From: Streptomyces caniscabiei
Lineage (GTDB): Bacteria > Actinomycetota > Actinomycetes > Streptomycetales > Streptomycetaceae
NCBI RefSeq assembly: GCF_014930365.1
Contig: NZ_JABXWI010000004.1
Coordinates: 124,001-188,000, forward strand
Length of the DNA stretch: 64,000 bases
Direction of reading: 5' to 3'
Positions 25,003 through 33,357 of the stretch are shown here, piece by piece. Position 1 is the stretch's first letter. Each line of letters begins with the position of its first letter. A program made the translations under genes and the position numbers. The notes beneath the pieces are model-generated. The model had not been told where the DNA came from. It made no database searches and was given only the letters and a program-made list of their open reading frames with translations.

Positions 25003-25156
25003 CAGATTGCCTCCGCGCGGCGGACGAGTCGGGGAGGTCCCCGAGGAAGAAAGGGACGAACGCCGCGTGGCCGGCGCCGACGACACGTTCGGTCCACGGA
25101 CGGCCGGGCCGCGGGTCTCCCTGCGGAGCGCCGGCCCCTGCCGTGAAAACACTGAC

Positions 25157-25166
25157 GGTTATAACC
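25157..25166. promoter_or_regulatory. GGTTATAACC palindrome, copy 1
   Basis: This perfect 10-bp palindrome lies 155 bp upstream of the aconitase start. The identical sequence recurs at 25312-25321. It fits a FadR-type GntR half-site pair. Confidence 0.6.
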
Positions 25167-25311
25167 TATGACGTCAACCCTGGTGTGCAGCATCGCACTC
25201 CGCAGACCGGGACTGATTCCCGCAAGCGGCGCCTTCGGAGCGCCCGAGAGGGCATTCGACCAGACCCCGCGACGTAGAATGCTCACTGGCATCCCCAGCA
25301 TCGACTCTGTA

Positions 25312-25321
25312 GGTTATAACC
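25312..25321. promoter_or_regulatory. GGTTATAACC palindrome, copy 2
   Basis: The second perfect copy ends 22 bp before the gntR start codon, a position suited to autorepression. The 340-bp divergent region between acnA and gntR otherwise shows no gene. Confidence 0.62.
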
Positions 25322-25343
25322 ATCGACTTCCAGAGGGGACCGT

Positions 25344-26030
25344 ATGTCGCAGCCGGTTGAGGCTTTCGAGACGAAGAGCGACTTCGCCTACCGTCAGGTC
25401 CGCGACCGGATCCTCTCCGGGGAGCTGGAGCCCGGCTCGGTGATCCAGCAACGGGAACTCGCGAGCTTCATCGGCATCAGCACCACGCCGCTGCGCGAGG
25501 CACTGCGCCGCCTCAAGAGCGAGGGGCTGGTCGAGCTGGACGCCCACCGGGACGCCCGCGTCTCACCGTTGCGGGCCGAGGAGGCGCGCGATCTGCTGGA
25601 GCTCCGGCGGTCCCTCGACCCCTTGGCCGCCTCGCTGGCCGCCGAACGGCGCACCAACGCCGACATCCGGGCCATCCGCGCGGCGGCGGAAGGCCTGGCC
25701 CCGCTGCATCCGCAGCCGAGCGTCGCGCAACTGGTGGCACACCGCCGCTTCCACGCCGCCGTCTACACGGCCTCCCACAACGACCTGCTGATCGCGGCAC
25801 TGGAGGGACTGTGGGACAAGTCCGACCGCTATCGCCTCCTGGCGCTCCGTACGGACCCGGGGCAGGACGCCCGGGACCAGAAGGCCAAGGAGCATGAGGC
25901 ACTCGTCGAATGCGTCGCGCTGGGAGACGGCACCGGGGCGGCGGAGATCATGCGCAAGCACATCGACACCAGCCTCGGAGCGACAGCGGTGTGGCGGCTC
26001 GGCCACCGCGAATCGGCCGACGGGACCTGA
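25344..26030 (+). CDS. GntR-family regulator, FCD subfamily
   Basis: The 228-residue regulator has an N-terminal winged helix at about residues 12-75 (AYRQVRDRILSGELEPGS, then FIGISTTPLREALRRLKSEGLV). An FCD helical domain follows with RRFHAAVYTASHNDLL near residue 135 and EHEALVECVALGD near 190. GAGGGGACC precedes the ATG. It is divergent from acnA, and the twin GGTTATAACC sites flank its promoter. It most likely controls acnA and itself in response to an organic acid. The effector is unknown. Confidence 0.88.
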   Translation: MSQPVEAFETKSDFAYRQVRDRILSGELEPGSVIQQRELASFIGISTTPLREALRRLKSEGLVELDAHRDARVSPLRAEEARDLLELRRSLDPLAASLAAERRTNADIRAIRAAAEGLAPLHPQPSVAQLVAHRRFHAAVYTASHNDLLIAALEGLWDKSDRYRLLALRTDPGQDARDQKAKEHEALVECVALGDGTGAAEIMRKHIDTSLGATAVWRLGHRESADGT

Positions 26031-26091
26031 TCGCCGCAGTCGACGGCCGGGGTGATCGACCGCGTGGATCCGGCCCCGATGGGCTGACTCC

Positions 26092-26623
26092 CGTGTCTAC
26101 GCGCCCGCTTGCCGGCCTTCGCAACACCGAACTCAGGATCGCCTTCGGCTTCGAGTCCGCCCCCCTCGCACACGACCTCCGCGCACACGACCTCCGCGCA
26201 CACGACCTCCGCGACGGCGGCGGCCTTCGGCAGCTCGTCGTGGACAAACTCGCGTCGCTACGGTGGGAAGGGGCCCGCCTGGCCGAGGCCGCCCGGAAGG
26301 CGCCCGACTTCTACTGCGACGCCATGGCCCAGATCCGCATGACCGCGTGGTCGCGGGGCCGGGTGACCCTGCTCGGAGACGCCGGCTACTGCCCCTCCCC
26401 CCTCTCGGGGCAGGGCACCAGCCTGGCCCTCGTGGGCGCCCACGTGCTGGCCGACTGCCTTGCCCAGGCCGACGGCGACCATCGCATCGCCTATGCCCGC
26501 TACGAGCGGCGCATGCGCCCCTTCGTCACCCTCAACCAGGACCTGGCCACCGAGAATCCCGGCGGTCCCGCCTCGGAGGAATCCGTCGCACACGCCAAGA
26601 ACGCGCTCTCACTGGACAGTTGA
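26092..26623 (+). pseudogene. C-terminal fragment of a PHBH-type FAD monooxygenase
   Basis: About 177 residues correspond to the second half of aromatic-ring FAD monooxygenases. The FAD-ribityl motif GRVTLLGDAGYCPSPLSGQGTS is present, then LVGAHVLADCLAQADGDH and ENPGGPASEESVAHAKNA. The N-terminal GxGxxG nucleotide-binding half is absent. The open frame upstream runs inside gntR without a plausible start. An internal triplication (AHDLR) expands the segment after GFESAP. The gene looks truncated and non-functional as an oxidase. Confidence 0.72.
26166..26210 (+). repeat. Three tandem 15-bp repeats inside the monooxygenase remnant
   Basis: The unit GCGCACACGACCTCC occurs three times (the first copy begins TCG), adding AHDLR AHDLR to the protein without changing frame. 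Confidence 0.85.
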
Positions 26624-26697
26624 CACCGCGTCCGCGCGGACATCGCGGGTCGTCGATACTCCTCCCTCCCTGACTCGGGGGTTTCGACCGAGGGTTC

Positions 26698-26976
26698 TCA
26701 CAGACCGGAGGAAGGAGCCTTCGGACCGGGGAGGTCCAGCGGTGCGCTCGGGTAGAACCCGGTCGACCTGCGCATCACCTGGTCCAGGTCACGGCGTATG
26801 CGTTCGGCCTCGCCCCGTACCTGGGCGGGGATGTCACCGCGCTCGTCGACAAGGCGGCTGAAAATGGGGGTCTCCTGGAACACGGCGGAATCTGCTCTCT
26901 GTCTGGCTTGCCGGGCGGCGGTACGGAGCCCGTGCGGTGGTTGCAACTTCGTCGAGGCCGATAGCAGGCCACGCAC
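26698..26976 (-). CDS. Small hypothetical protein
   Basis: This frame of up to 92 codons has a credible charged C-terminal half: ETPIFSRLVDERGDIPAQVRG, then a helix rich in Arg, Asp and Glu. The first 30 residues are less convincing, and a GTG at 26883 would give a 61-residue protein. Neither start has a good ribosome-binding site. No family is recognised. It lies between the monooxygenase remnant and the phosphatase gene; the remaining bases of 26624-27044 show no other gene. Confidence 0.4.
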   Translation of the reverse strand: MRGLLSASTKLQPPHGLRTAARQARQRADSAVFQETPIFSRLVDERGDIPAQVRGEAERIRRDLDQVMRRSTGFYPSAPLDLPGPKAPSSGL

Positions 26977-27044
26977 GACACCCTACGGCGAGGCACTGAC
27001 AGCGCGTGCGGCCGGACATCCCCTGAGCCGCGGCAAGGGGTCGG

Positions 27045-29501
27045 TCACAGCCCGGGGGATGTCAGTTCGACCGGTTCCGGGCCGGCCGAATCCACCTCGG
27101 TCGGCAGAGCCTGCTCGCACCAGATCGTCTTGCCCGTCGAGGTCTGCCGTGTCCCCCACCGCTGCGTCAACTGGGCCACGAGCAGCAGACCCCGGCCTCC
27201 CTCGTCGAACACCCGCGCCCGCCGCATATGCGGCGCCGTGCTGTTCGCGTCCGAGACCTCGCAGGTCAGCACGTGGTCATGGATCAGTCGCAACTGGATC
27301 GGGGGGACGCCGTACCGGATGGCGTTGGTGACCAGCTCGCTGACCACCAGTTCGGTCACGAACGCGGCCTCCTGCAGACCCCAGGACACGATCCTGTTCA
27401 CGCTCTCCGAACGCACCCGTGACACGGACGCCGCGTCCGCCGACACGTCCCACGCCGCGACCCGCCGCCCGTCCAGCGCCTGTGTCCGCACCAGCAACAG
27501 CGCCGCGTCGTCCGCGGGTCCGTCCGGCAGTGCCGTCCTCACCACGTGTTCGCACAGGTCCTCCAGCGAGTCGACGGGCGCGGTCAGCGCCGTGCGCAGC
27601 ACCGTCAGCCCCGCTTCCACGTCGTGCTGCCGGGACTCGATCAGGCCGTCGGTGTACAGCGCCAGCAGACTCCCCGGCGAGAGCGTCACCTCCACCGACT
27701 CGAACGGCACGCCTCCCAGGCCGAGCGGGGGTCCGGCCGGGAGCTCCAGGAAGTCGGCCGTCCCGCCGGGTGCCACGAGGACAGGTGTCGGATGACCGGC
27801 CCGGGCGAGCGAACACCGCCCTGACACCGGGTCGTAGACCGCGTACAGACATGTGGCGCCGGTGTCCGCGGCCGGATCGTCCTCCCGGCCGCTCCCCGAC
27901 TCCGCGGACAACTGGATCACCAGGTCGTCCAGACGGGTCAGCAACTCGTCCGGGGTCGGATCGACATCCGCGAGCGTACGCACGGCCGTCCTGAGCCGGC
28001 CCATCGCCGCGGCCGCGTGGATTCCGTGCCCGACGACGTCCCCGACGACCAGCGCCACCCGCTCGCCCGAGAGACGGATCACGTCGTACCAGTCGCCCCC
28101 GACGCCGATGCTCGGTGACGCGGGCAGATAGCGCGAGGCGACCTGCACCGCCGACTGGTACGGCAGCCGCTGCGGAAGCAGGCTCCGCTGAAGCGCGAGT
28201 GCCGCCGCCCGCTCACGGGTGAACCGCCGCGCGTTGTCCAGGCACACCGCCGCCCGGGCCACCAGGTCCTCGGCCAGGGAGAGGTCGTCGGGCTCGAAGG
28301 GCTCGGGGCTCTCACGGGTTCGGGTGAGCATGACCACGCCGAGCGTCGTTCCCCGGGCCCTGACCGGCACCAGCATCCAGGAGTGCGTTCCGAACCGGGC
28401 GATCTTCGCCTGCCGGGCCGGGCTCAGGGCCGCCCAGGCGCGGATCACCGGGTCCTCGGTGCGGTACATCATCGAGCGCCCGCTGGCCAGGCACAGCGCC
28501 GCGGGTGAGTTGGCGAGATAGACGTCGGAGTCGCCGGCGGTGGTCTGTGCCTCCAGAACGCCCTCGAACAGGTTCAGCTCCGCGATCCGGCGCAGCCGGA
28601 CGGCCCCGGCGATCGGCCCGGGAGCGGGCTCGTCTCCCCTCAGGAGGGCCTCCAGCAGGTCCACGCGGGCGAAGTCGGCGAACCGGGGCACCACCACCTC
28701 GGTCAGCTCCCGGCCGGTCCGGGTCACGTCCAGGGTGCTGCCGATGCGGACGCTCGCGTCGTTCAGCAGGGCCAGGCGCTCCCGGTCGCGACTGGCGCGG
28801 GTGACGTCCGTGACGGTGGTGCAGACGCCGAGCGTCTGTCCTCGGTCGTCGCGCAGCGGGGTCGCGGAGACGCCGAAGACCCGGGAGGGGGCGGCCTCGG
28901 GGACGATGCTGCCCTTGATCTCGTCGGCCTGTTCCTCGCCCGTCAGCAGGACCCGCCGTACCCGCTCCTCCCACGCCGCCACGTCCGGGCCGGCCAGGAT
29001 GTCGGTGAGACGGCGCCCGCGTCGTTCCTCGTCGGAGAGTCCGGTCAGGCGGCGCATCCGCTCGCTCTGCCACACACAGCGCAGGTCGGTGTCGTAGACC
29101 GTGAGCGCCATCGGCGAGGCCTCGAGGGTCCATGTGGACAGCGCCTCGCGCTCCCGTAGCCCGAGCCCGGTCGGTGGCGGGCCGACCACCAGGATCGAAG
29201 CGGGCCCCGACGCGCGCCCGGCCGCGTCGGCGGCCAGTGGGTAGCTGGAGACCGGCAGCGTCAGCAGGCTGCCGTCCCTGTGCCGCACCGGGAGTACCAG
29301 GTGGCGTTCCTCGGCGCCCTCGGCGTCCTTCAGCCCCAGCAGCTCCGCGACCGGCTGCCCCACGGCCTCCGCGGCCGTGTGGCCCAGCAGGCGTTCCGCC
29401 CCGGGGCTCCACCCGGCGATCAGCCCGCGTCGGTCGGTCGCGACCAGTCCGGGGACGCGCAACGTGCCCATAGCGTCCAGCGTGGTGCCCGAGATGCCCA
29501 T
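27045..29501 (-). CDS. PAS-PAS-GAF-SpoIIE phosphatase with C-terminal HATPase domain
   Basis: The 818-residue signalling protein has two PAS domains (about residues 10-115 and 125-240), a GAF domain (255-430), a PP2C/SpoIIE phosphatase domain (460-675; VGGDWYDVI, VVGDVVGHGIHAAAAMGRLR, YTDGLIE) and an anti-sigma-type HATPase (690-800; VSELVTNAIRYG, DEGGRGLLLV). Such fusions dephosphorylate anti-anti-sigma factors and bind sigma factors in the Streptomyces stress network. No membrane segment is seen. I chose the ATG at 29501; a TTG two codons earlier overlaps the stop of the HD-domain gene. The tight junction suggests cotranscription with that operon. Confidence 0.9.
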   Translation of the reverse strand: MGISGTTLDAMGTLRVPGLVATDRRGLIAGWSPGAERLLGHTAAEAVGQPVAELLGLKDAEGAEERHLVLPVRHRDGSLLTLPVSSYPLAADAAGRASGPASILVVGPPPTGLGLREREALSTWTLEASPMALTVYDTDLRCVWQSERMRRLTGLSDEERRGRRLTDILAGPDVAAWEERVRRVLLTGEEQADEIKGSIVPEAAPSRVFGVSATPLRDDRGQTLGVCTTVTDVTRASRDRERLALLNDASVRIGSTLDVTRTGRELTEVVVPRFADFARVDLLEALLRGDEPAPGPIAGAVRLRRIAELNLFEGVLEAQTTAGDSDVYLANSPAALCLASGRSMMYRTEDPVIRAWAALSPARQAKIARFGTHSWMLVPVRARGTTLGVVMLTRTRESPEPFEPDDLSLAEDLVARAAVCLDNARRFTRERAAALALQRSLLPQRLPYQSAVQVASRYLPASPSIGVGGDWYDVIRLSGERVALVVGDVVGHGIHAAAAMGRLRTAVRTLADVDPTPDELLTRLDDLVIQLSAESGSGREDDPAADTGATCLYAVYDPVSGRCSLARAGHPTPVLVAPGGTADFLELPAGPPLGLGGVPFESVEVTLSPGSLLALYTDGLIESRQHDVEAGLTVLRTALTAPVDSLEDLCEHVVRTALPDGPADDAALLLVRTQALDGRRVAAWDVSADAASVSRVRSESVNRIVSWGLQEAAFVTELVVSELVTNAIRYGVPPIQLRLIHDHVLTCEVSDANSTAPHMRRARVFDEGGRGLLLVAQLTQRWGTRQTSTGKTIWCEQALPTEVDSAGPEPVELTSPGL

Positions 29502-29503
29502 TA

Positions 29504-30214
29504 TCAACCCGTACGGTCACCGCCCTCCGACGGGGCTCGGTCCGTGAGCGCCGAGCGCCGCGGGCCGTGGTCGAGCCCGGCGCAGGTGGCGAGCGCCCGG
29601 CCGATCGCGCGGCCCGTTCCGGTGAGCAGCCGGTCGTAGGTGACGGACAGGACCAGTCGGAGCGTCCGCTCGGTGTCGAGGCAGAACCAGGAGCCGACGG
29701 TCCGCAGTCCGTGCGGGGTGAGCCGCCACAGCTTGTCGGCGTCCTTGACGACCGCGTCGTCGGCGTCGAGGGCGTACCGCCGGGTGTCGTGGCCGTCGAC
29801 GATCTCCATGATCCGCGCGGTGACGTCCTGCGGGTACCCGACGTCGGTGAGGATGCGGTGGGCGATGGCGGCGCCCTCGGTCTCGTGTCTGCGGACCGTC
29901 TCGGGGTCGTGGGAGCCGGGGGCGATCGCGGGCAGGATGCGCGCCGGGTCGACGGTCTTCCAGCCGGTGTCGTGCAGCAGGATCGCGGGGAGCACCACGT
30001 CGGCGCGGGCCTGCGGCTCCGCGGTCAGCAGCGCGCCCGCGAGGCCGTAGGAGTGGAGCGAGTGCACGTCGTTGTCCCGTACGTCGAGATACGGCAGGGC
30101 TCGGTGCCAGATCTCCTGGTCGACCCCGGTCAGGCGGGGCAGTGCGGGCACCTCGTCCGCCGGCGGGATCAGCGACGGGGTGAGCGGGAGGACGGGAAGC
30201 GGTGTGGGGGGCAT
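29504..30214 (-). CDS. HD-domain metal-dependent phosphohydrolase
   Basis: The 236-residue protein has the HD-superfamily residues: His in NDVHSLHSYGLAG, the paired HD in LLHDTGWKTVD near residue 82, His in DGHDTRRYA, and Asp in VVKDADKLWR. This order matches small-molecule or nucleotide phosphohydrolases. It lies 27 bp after the phosphotransferase alpha gene and overlaps the phosphatase gene junction. It might hydrolyse a phosphorylated product of the two upstream enzymes, but no substrate can be deduced. Confidence 0.82.
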   Translation of the reverse strand: MPPTPLPVLPLTPSLIPPADEVPALPRLTGVDQEIWHRALPYLDVRDNDVHSLHSYGLAGALLTAEPQARADVVLPAILLHDTGWKTVDPARILPAIAPGSHDPETVRRHETEGAAIAHRILTDVGYPQDVTARIMEIVDGHDTRRYALDADDAVVKDADKLWRLTPHGLRTVGSWFCLDTERTLRLVLSVTYDRLLTGTGRAIGRALATCAGLDHGPRRSALTDRAPSEGGDRTG

Positions 30215-30241
30215 TCCGGTCTCCTTTCGGTGCGGGCGCGC

Positions 30242-32077
30242 TCAGTCGAGGAGGGTGACGGTGCCGGCCGTGCCGTCGACCCGGATCCGCTGCCCCGCCC
30301 TGATACGGGTGGACGCCGATCCGGTGCCCGTCACGGCGGGCAGGGAGTACTCACGGCAGACGATGGCGGCGTGCGACATCACCCCGCCGATGTCGGTCAC
30401 CGTGGCCCGTATCCGGCCGAACACCGGGGCCCAGCTGGGCGCGGTGACCGGCGCGACGAGGATCTCCCCGTCCCGTACGAGGTCCAGCTCGGCGGGGCTG
30501 TGGACGATCCGGGCCGGGCCCTCCGCGTGTCCGGGAGAGGCGGCCAGGCCGATGAGGTCGCCGGTGGTGTCGAGGTCGGCCAGCCAGGACCGGACGCGTT
30601 CGCTGGTGATGCCCCACAGCATGATGCTGAACGGTTCCGTGACGGCGGCGGGCGGCCGGTTCAGCGCCGGTTCCGGGCGCCGGGACGCGAGGGCCCGCAC
30701 GATCCGCCGCCGTCGTTCCACCTCGGGCGGCCAGTGGTCGGGGCCGATGGGCGCGCTGCCCCGCGCCCAGGCGGACGCGAAGTCGAACAGCGCGCCGCGG
30801 GCCTCGTCACGCGTGAGGTACAGCATGTCGTTCTCGTGCGGCCAGAAGCCCGCCCGGTGCAGGAGTGCGGACAGTTCGCGGGTCTTGCGCCAGAAGACCC
30901 CCATGGACCAGTGCTCTATGTAGAAGTTGTGGTTCTCGACGTACGGGTAGACCTGCCGGGCGAGCCGCAGTTTGGCCTCGAAGTCCGCGCGCTGTGCGGG
31001 GTCGAGCAGGGCGGCGTACTCGCCGCTGATCCGGTCTCGTTCGGCGACGAGTTCGCGCACCCGCCGGTCGATGTGCTCGCCCCGGCGCAGCCGCAGGACG
31101 TAGTCGCGGATGTAGCCCAGGGGCAGCGCGGGTTCGTCCCGCCAGTACCGGTCGTCGGCGTAGAAGCCGTTGCCGGAGGTGAAGTTGAACCAGGGGTCGC
31201 GTGCTGTCTCCCAGGCGTCCAGCCAGTCCCGGCCCCTCGGCGCCGACGCGACGGTGTCGAGGGTTTCCCGTCCGGGGCCGGGAACGGTCAGCAGGTGGTC
31301 CAGGTCCAGCTCGACGGCGAGCTTCGCCAGTCGCTTCAACTCGTCGTCGGGGCGGAACAGTTCCATGTCCACGCCCTGGACCATGGTCGCGACAGCCTGG
31401 TCGGGGATACCGGGAAACCACTGTCTGCATGCCTGGAAGAGGTCCAGGTAGGCCGCGTAGCCGAGGTTCAGGAACTCGAAGTGGTGCTGCCAGGCCCGGT
31501 GGCACAACGCCAGGAGACGGTCGTACCCGCCGAGCAGGGTGTCGGCCGCGTCCAGCCCGGTGCCGCGCTCGATCTCCTCGTACGGCTGGGCGTCGGGCAG
31601 TTCGGTGAACCGGAGCGTCTCCAGCTCCCGGATCGTGGCGAGGACCTTGCCCTTCCAGTTCTCCAGCAGCGCGTCCCAGTGCTCGAAGTAGTAGCCGGCG
31701 CGCCGGAGGAACTCCGGCACCCTCGTCGCCGCCTCGTCCTGCTCCACCGTGACCGGGTTGTGGTAGACGTACCCCTGGTGGATGCGGCACTCCAGGCCGT
31801 TGGCGGGCGGCACGAGGAAGTACCGGGTGTTGAACTGGCCCAGGCACTTGGTGGACAGCTCGGGACCGATCGTCTCGAACGGTTTGAGCACCGTGGGCCA
31901 GTGCTGGCTGTCGCAGAACCAGAACTTCGCCTCCTCCAGGGCCCGCCGCTCGGGCTGGAAGAGCACGTTGTACGGGTACAGACCGCGCCAGTCCTCGGCC
32001 CCTTCGGGTGCCGGCTGTTCGTAGGGACTGGGGAAACTCGCGCGCTGCCGGGACGACGTGCGCTGCTGGGTCGCCAT
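30242..32077 (-). CDS. PEP-utilising phosphotransferase, swivelling-His subunit (phenylphosphate synthase alpha-like)
   Basis: The 611-residue protein ends in a PEP-utilising mobile domain with the phosphoryl-carrier His569 in IGGVMSHAAIVCREYSLPA. A Pro/Gly-rich GLAASPGHAEGPARIV hinge precedes it. The preceding 500 residues form a helical, Trp/Tyr-rich domain resembling the substrate domain of phenylphosphate synthase alpha and rifampin phosphotransferase. The ATP-binding part is not in this chain but in the upstream gene. Together they would transfer phosphate from ATP through His569 to an acceptor, perhaps a phenolic or alcohol. The acceptor is unknown. AAGGGAC lies before the ATG. Confidence 0.8.
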   Translation of the reverse strand: MATQQRTSSRQRASFPSPYEQPAPEGAEDWRGLYPYNVLFQPERRALEEAKFWFCDSQHWPTVLKPFETIGPELSTKCLGQFNTRYFLVPPANGLECRIHQGYVYHNPVTVEQDEAATRVPEFLRRAGYYFEHWDALLENWKGKVLATIRELETLRFTELPDAQPYEEIERGTGLDAADTLLGGYDRLLALCHRAWQHHFEFLNLGYAAYLDLFQACRQWFPGIPDQAVATMVQGVDMELFRPDDELKRLAKLAVELDLDHLLTVPGPGRETLDTVASAPRGRDWLDAWETARDPWFNFTSGNGFYADDRYWRDEPALPLGYIRDYVLRLRRGEHIDRRVRELVAERDRISGEYAALLDPAQRADFEAKLRLARQVYPYVENHNFYIEHWSMGVFWRKTRELSALLHRAGFWPHENDMLYLTRDEARGALFDFASAWARGSAPIGPDHWPPEVERRRRIVRALASRRPEPALNRPPAAVTEPFSIMLWGITSERVRSWLADLDTTGDLIGLAASPGHAEGPARIVHSPAELDLVRDGEILVAPVTAPSWAPVFGRIRATVTDIGGVMSHAAIVCREYSLPAVTGTGSASTRIRAGQRIRVDGTAGTVTLLD

Positions 32078-32127
32078 GCGAGGTCCCTTCGTCGGGCCCG
32101 TGGTGTCCGGACCTGGGGTCGGGTCGC

Positions 32128-33210
32128 TCAGGTCGGGAGACTCCCGAGTCCGAGCATGGTGTCGGCGATGCTGGAGACGCCCGCCCCGGGCACCACCTCG
32201 GCTCTCGCGCGTGGTCGGCGACTCCAGAACGTCTCGGGCCGCGTCTGGAGCAGCAGCACGGGAGGGCCGCCGCCCGGGAGCGGGGCCGCGTCTCGGGGTA
32301 TGGCCCACTCGATGTCCTGCGGGCGGCCGCAGTGGCGCTCGACGGTCTTGGCCAGCTCGGCGACCGCGGCGACCTCTGCGGGCCCGAGGCAGGCCCTGCT
32401 GCGGCGGGCGTCCTCGACCGCACGCCGCAGGAGACCGCGGCCGTCCGGAGCGAGGACCACCTCGTGGTGCTGCGGCGACAGGGCCGTCCGCACGGGGACG
32501 AGCAGCACCTTGTCCACGACGTAGTCGTCCGGGGTCATCTCGCCGGACATCACCGGTTCGCCGAGTCCCCAGGCGGCGTCGATGACGATCTTCGACGGGT
32601 CGCCGTCGGCCGGGTTCACGGTCAGGGCCACGCCGGCCGTGCGTGCGTCGACCATCGCCTGCACACCCACCGCCATCCGCAGCCCCCGCTCGGCCGTCCC
32701 GCCGGCGGCGCGGTAGGTGATCGCCCGAGCCGTCCACAGACTCGCCCAGCAGCGGCGTACGGCGTCGACGACGGCGTCGGCCCCGCGGACCCCCAGATAT
32801 GTGTCGTACTGCCCGGCGAAGCTGACGGTCGGCAGGTCCTCCGACTCGGCGCTCGACCGTACGGCCACCGAGAGGTCCCCGGCCGGCCCGAGGACCCGGT
32901 AGGCCTCCGTGACGGCCGCCGCGACCATGGGCGGCACGGGCCGGTCGGTGATCAGCCGCCGTACGTCGGCGGCACGCCGCTCGGTGTCGGCCGTGTCGGT
33001 GGGATCGAGCCCGGCGAGGACGGAACCGATGTCCGCGCGCAGGCCGCCGCCGTCGAGCCCGGCGTCGAAGGCAGCAGTGGTCACCGCGAACCCGGGCGGC
33101 GTCGGCACCCCGAGGCCGGTCATCGTCATCAGGCCGGCGCATTTGCCCCCGACCCCGGCGCGGGACGGATCGGCACCGGAATCGAATGCGACGGTGTACT
33201 GGTCGCTCAT
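32128..33210 (-). CDS. PEP synthase-type ATP-binding subunit (phenylphosphate synthase beta-like)
   Basis: The 360-residue protein is a pyruvate-phosphate-dikinase N-terminal ATP-grasp domain. It shows GGKCAGLMTM near residue 20, VAVRSSAESEDLPTVSFAGQYDTYL near 115 and DIEWAIPRD, with VLLLQTRPET at the end. It lacks the swivelling His domain, which is encoded by the next gene 50 bp away. The ATG at 33210 follows GGAGAG; ten extra codons upstream are unlike the family. Lengths of 360 and 611 match the beta and alpha subunits of phenylphosphate synthase. No CBS-domain third subunit is present. Confidence 0.85.
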   Translation of the reverse strand: MSDQYTVAFDSGADPSRAGVGGKCAGLMTMTGLGVPTPPGFAVTTAAFDAGLDGGGLRADIGSVLAGLDPTDTADTERRAADVRRLITDRPVPPMVAAAVTEAYRVLGPAGDLSVAVRSSAESEDLPTVSFAGQYDTYLGVRGADAVVDAVRRCWASLWTARAITYRAAGGTAERGLRMAVGVQAMVDARTAGVALTVNPADGDPSKIVIDAAWGLGEPVMSGEMTPDDYVVDKVLLVPVRTALSPQHHEVVLAPDGRGLLRRAVEDARRSRACLGPAEVAAVAELAKTVERHCGRPQDIEWAIPRDAAPLPGGGPPVLLLQTRPETFWSRRPRARAEVVPGAGVSSIADTMLGLGSLPT

Positions 33211-33357
33211 GAAGGGCTCTCCGCACTGGCGCGGCTGCATGGCCTCCCTTGTCGAGCTTACGGCGCCTCGCGCGGCGGCGCGGGTGTGGCCGGCGGCGAA
33301 ACCCCCGCTGTGCGCGGGCCGGGCCGAGACCCGGCGCCGCGCGGGGCCCGGAGCCGG

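Noticed and set aside
22698..25146. Long plus-strand frames opposite aconitase
   Set aside because: They mirror the aconitase codons and show no domain.
29567..32524. A 985-codon open frame on the plus strand
   Set aside because: It is antisense to the phosphotransferase and HD genes, whose catalytic motifs are intact.
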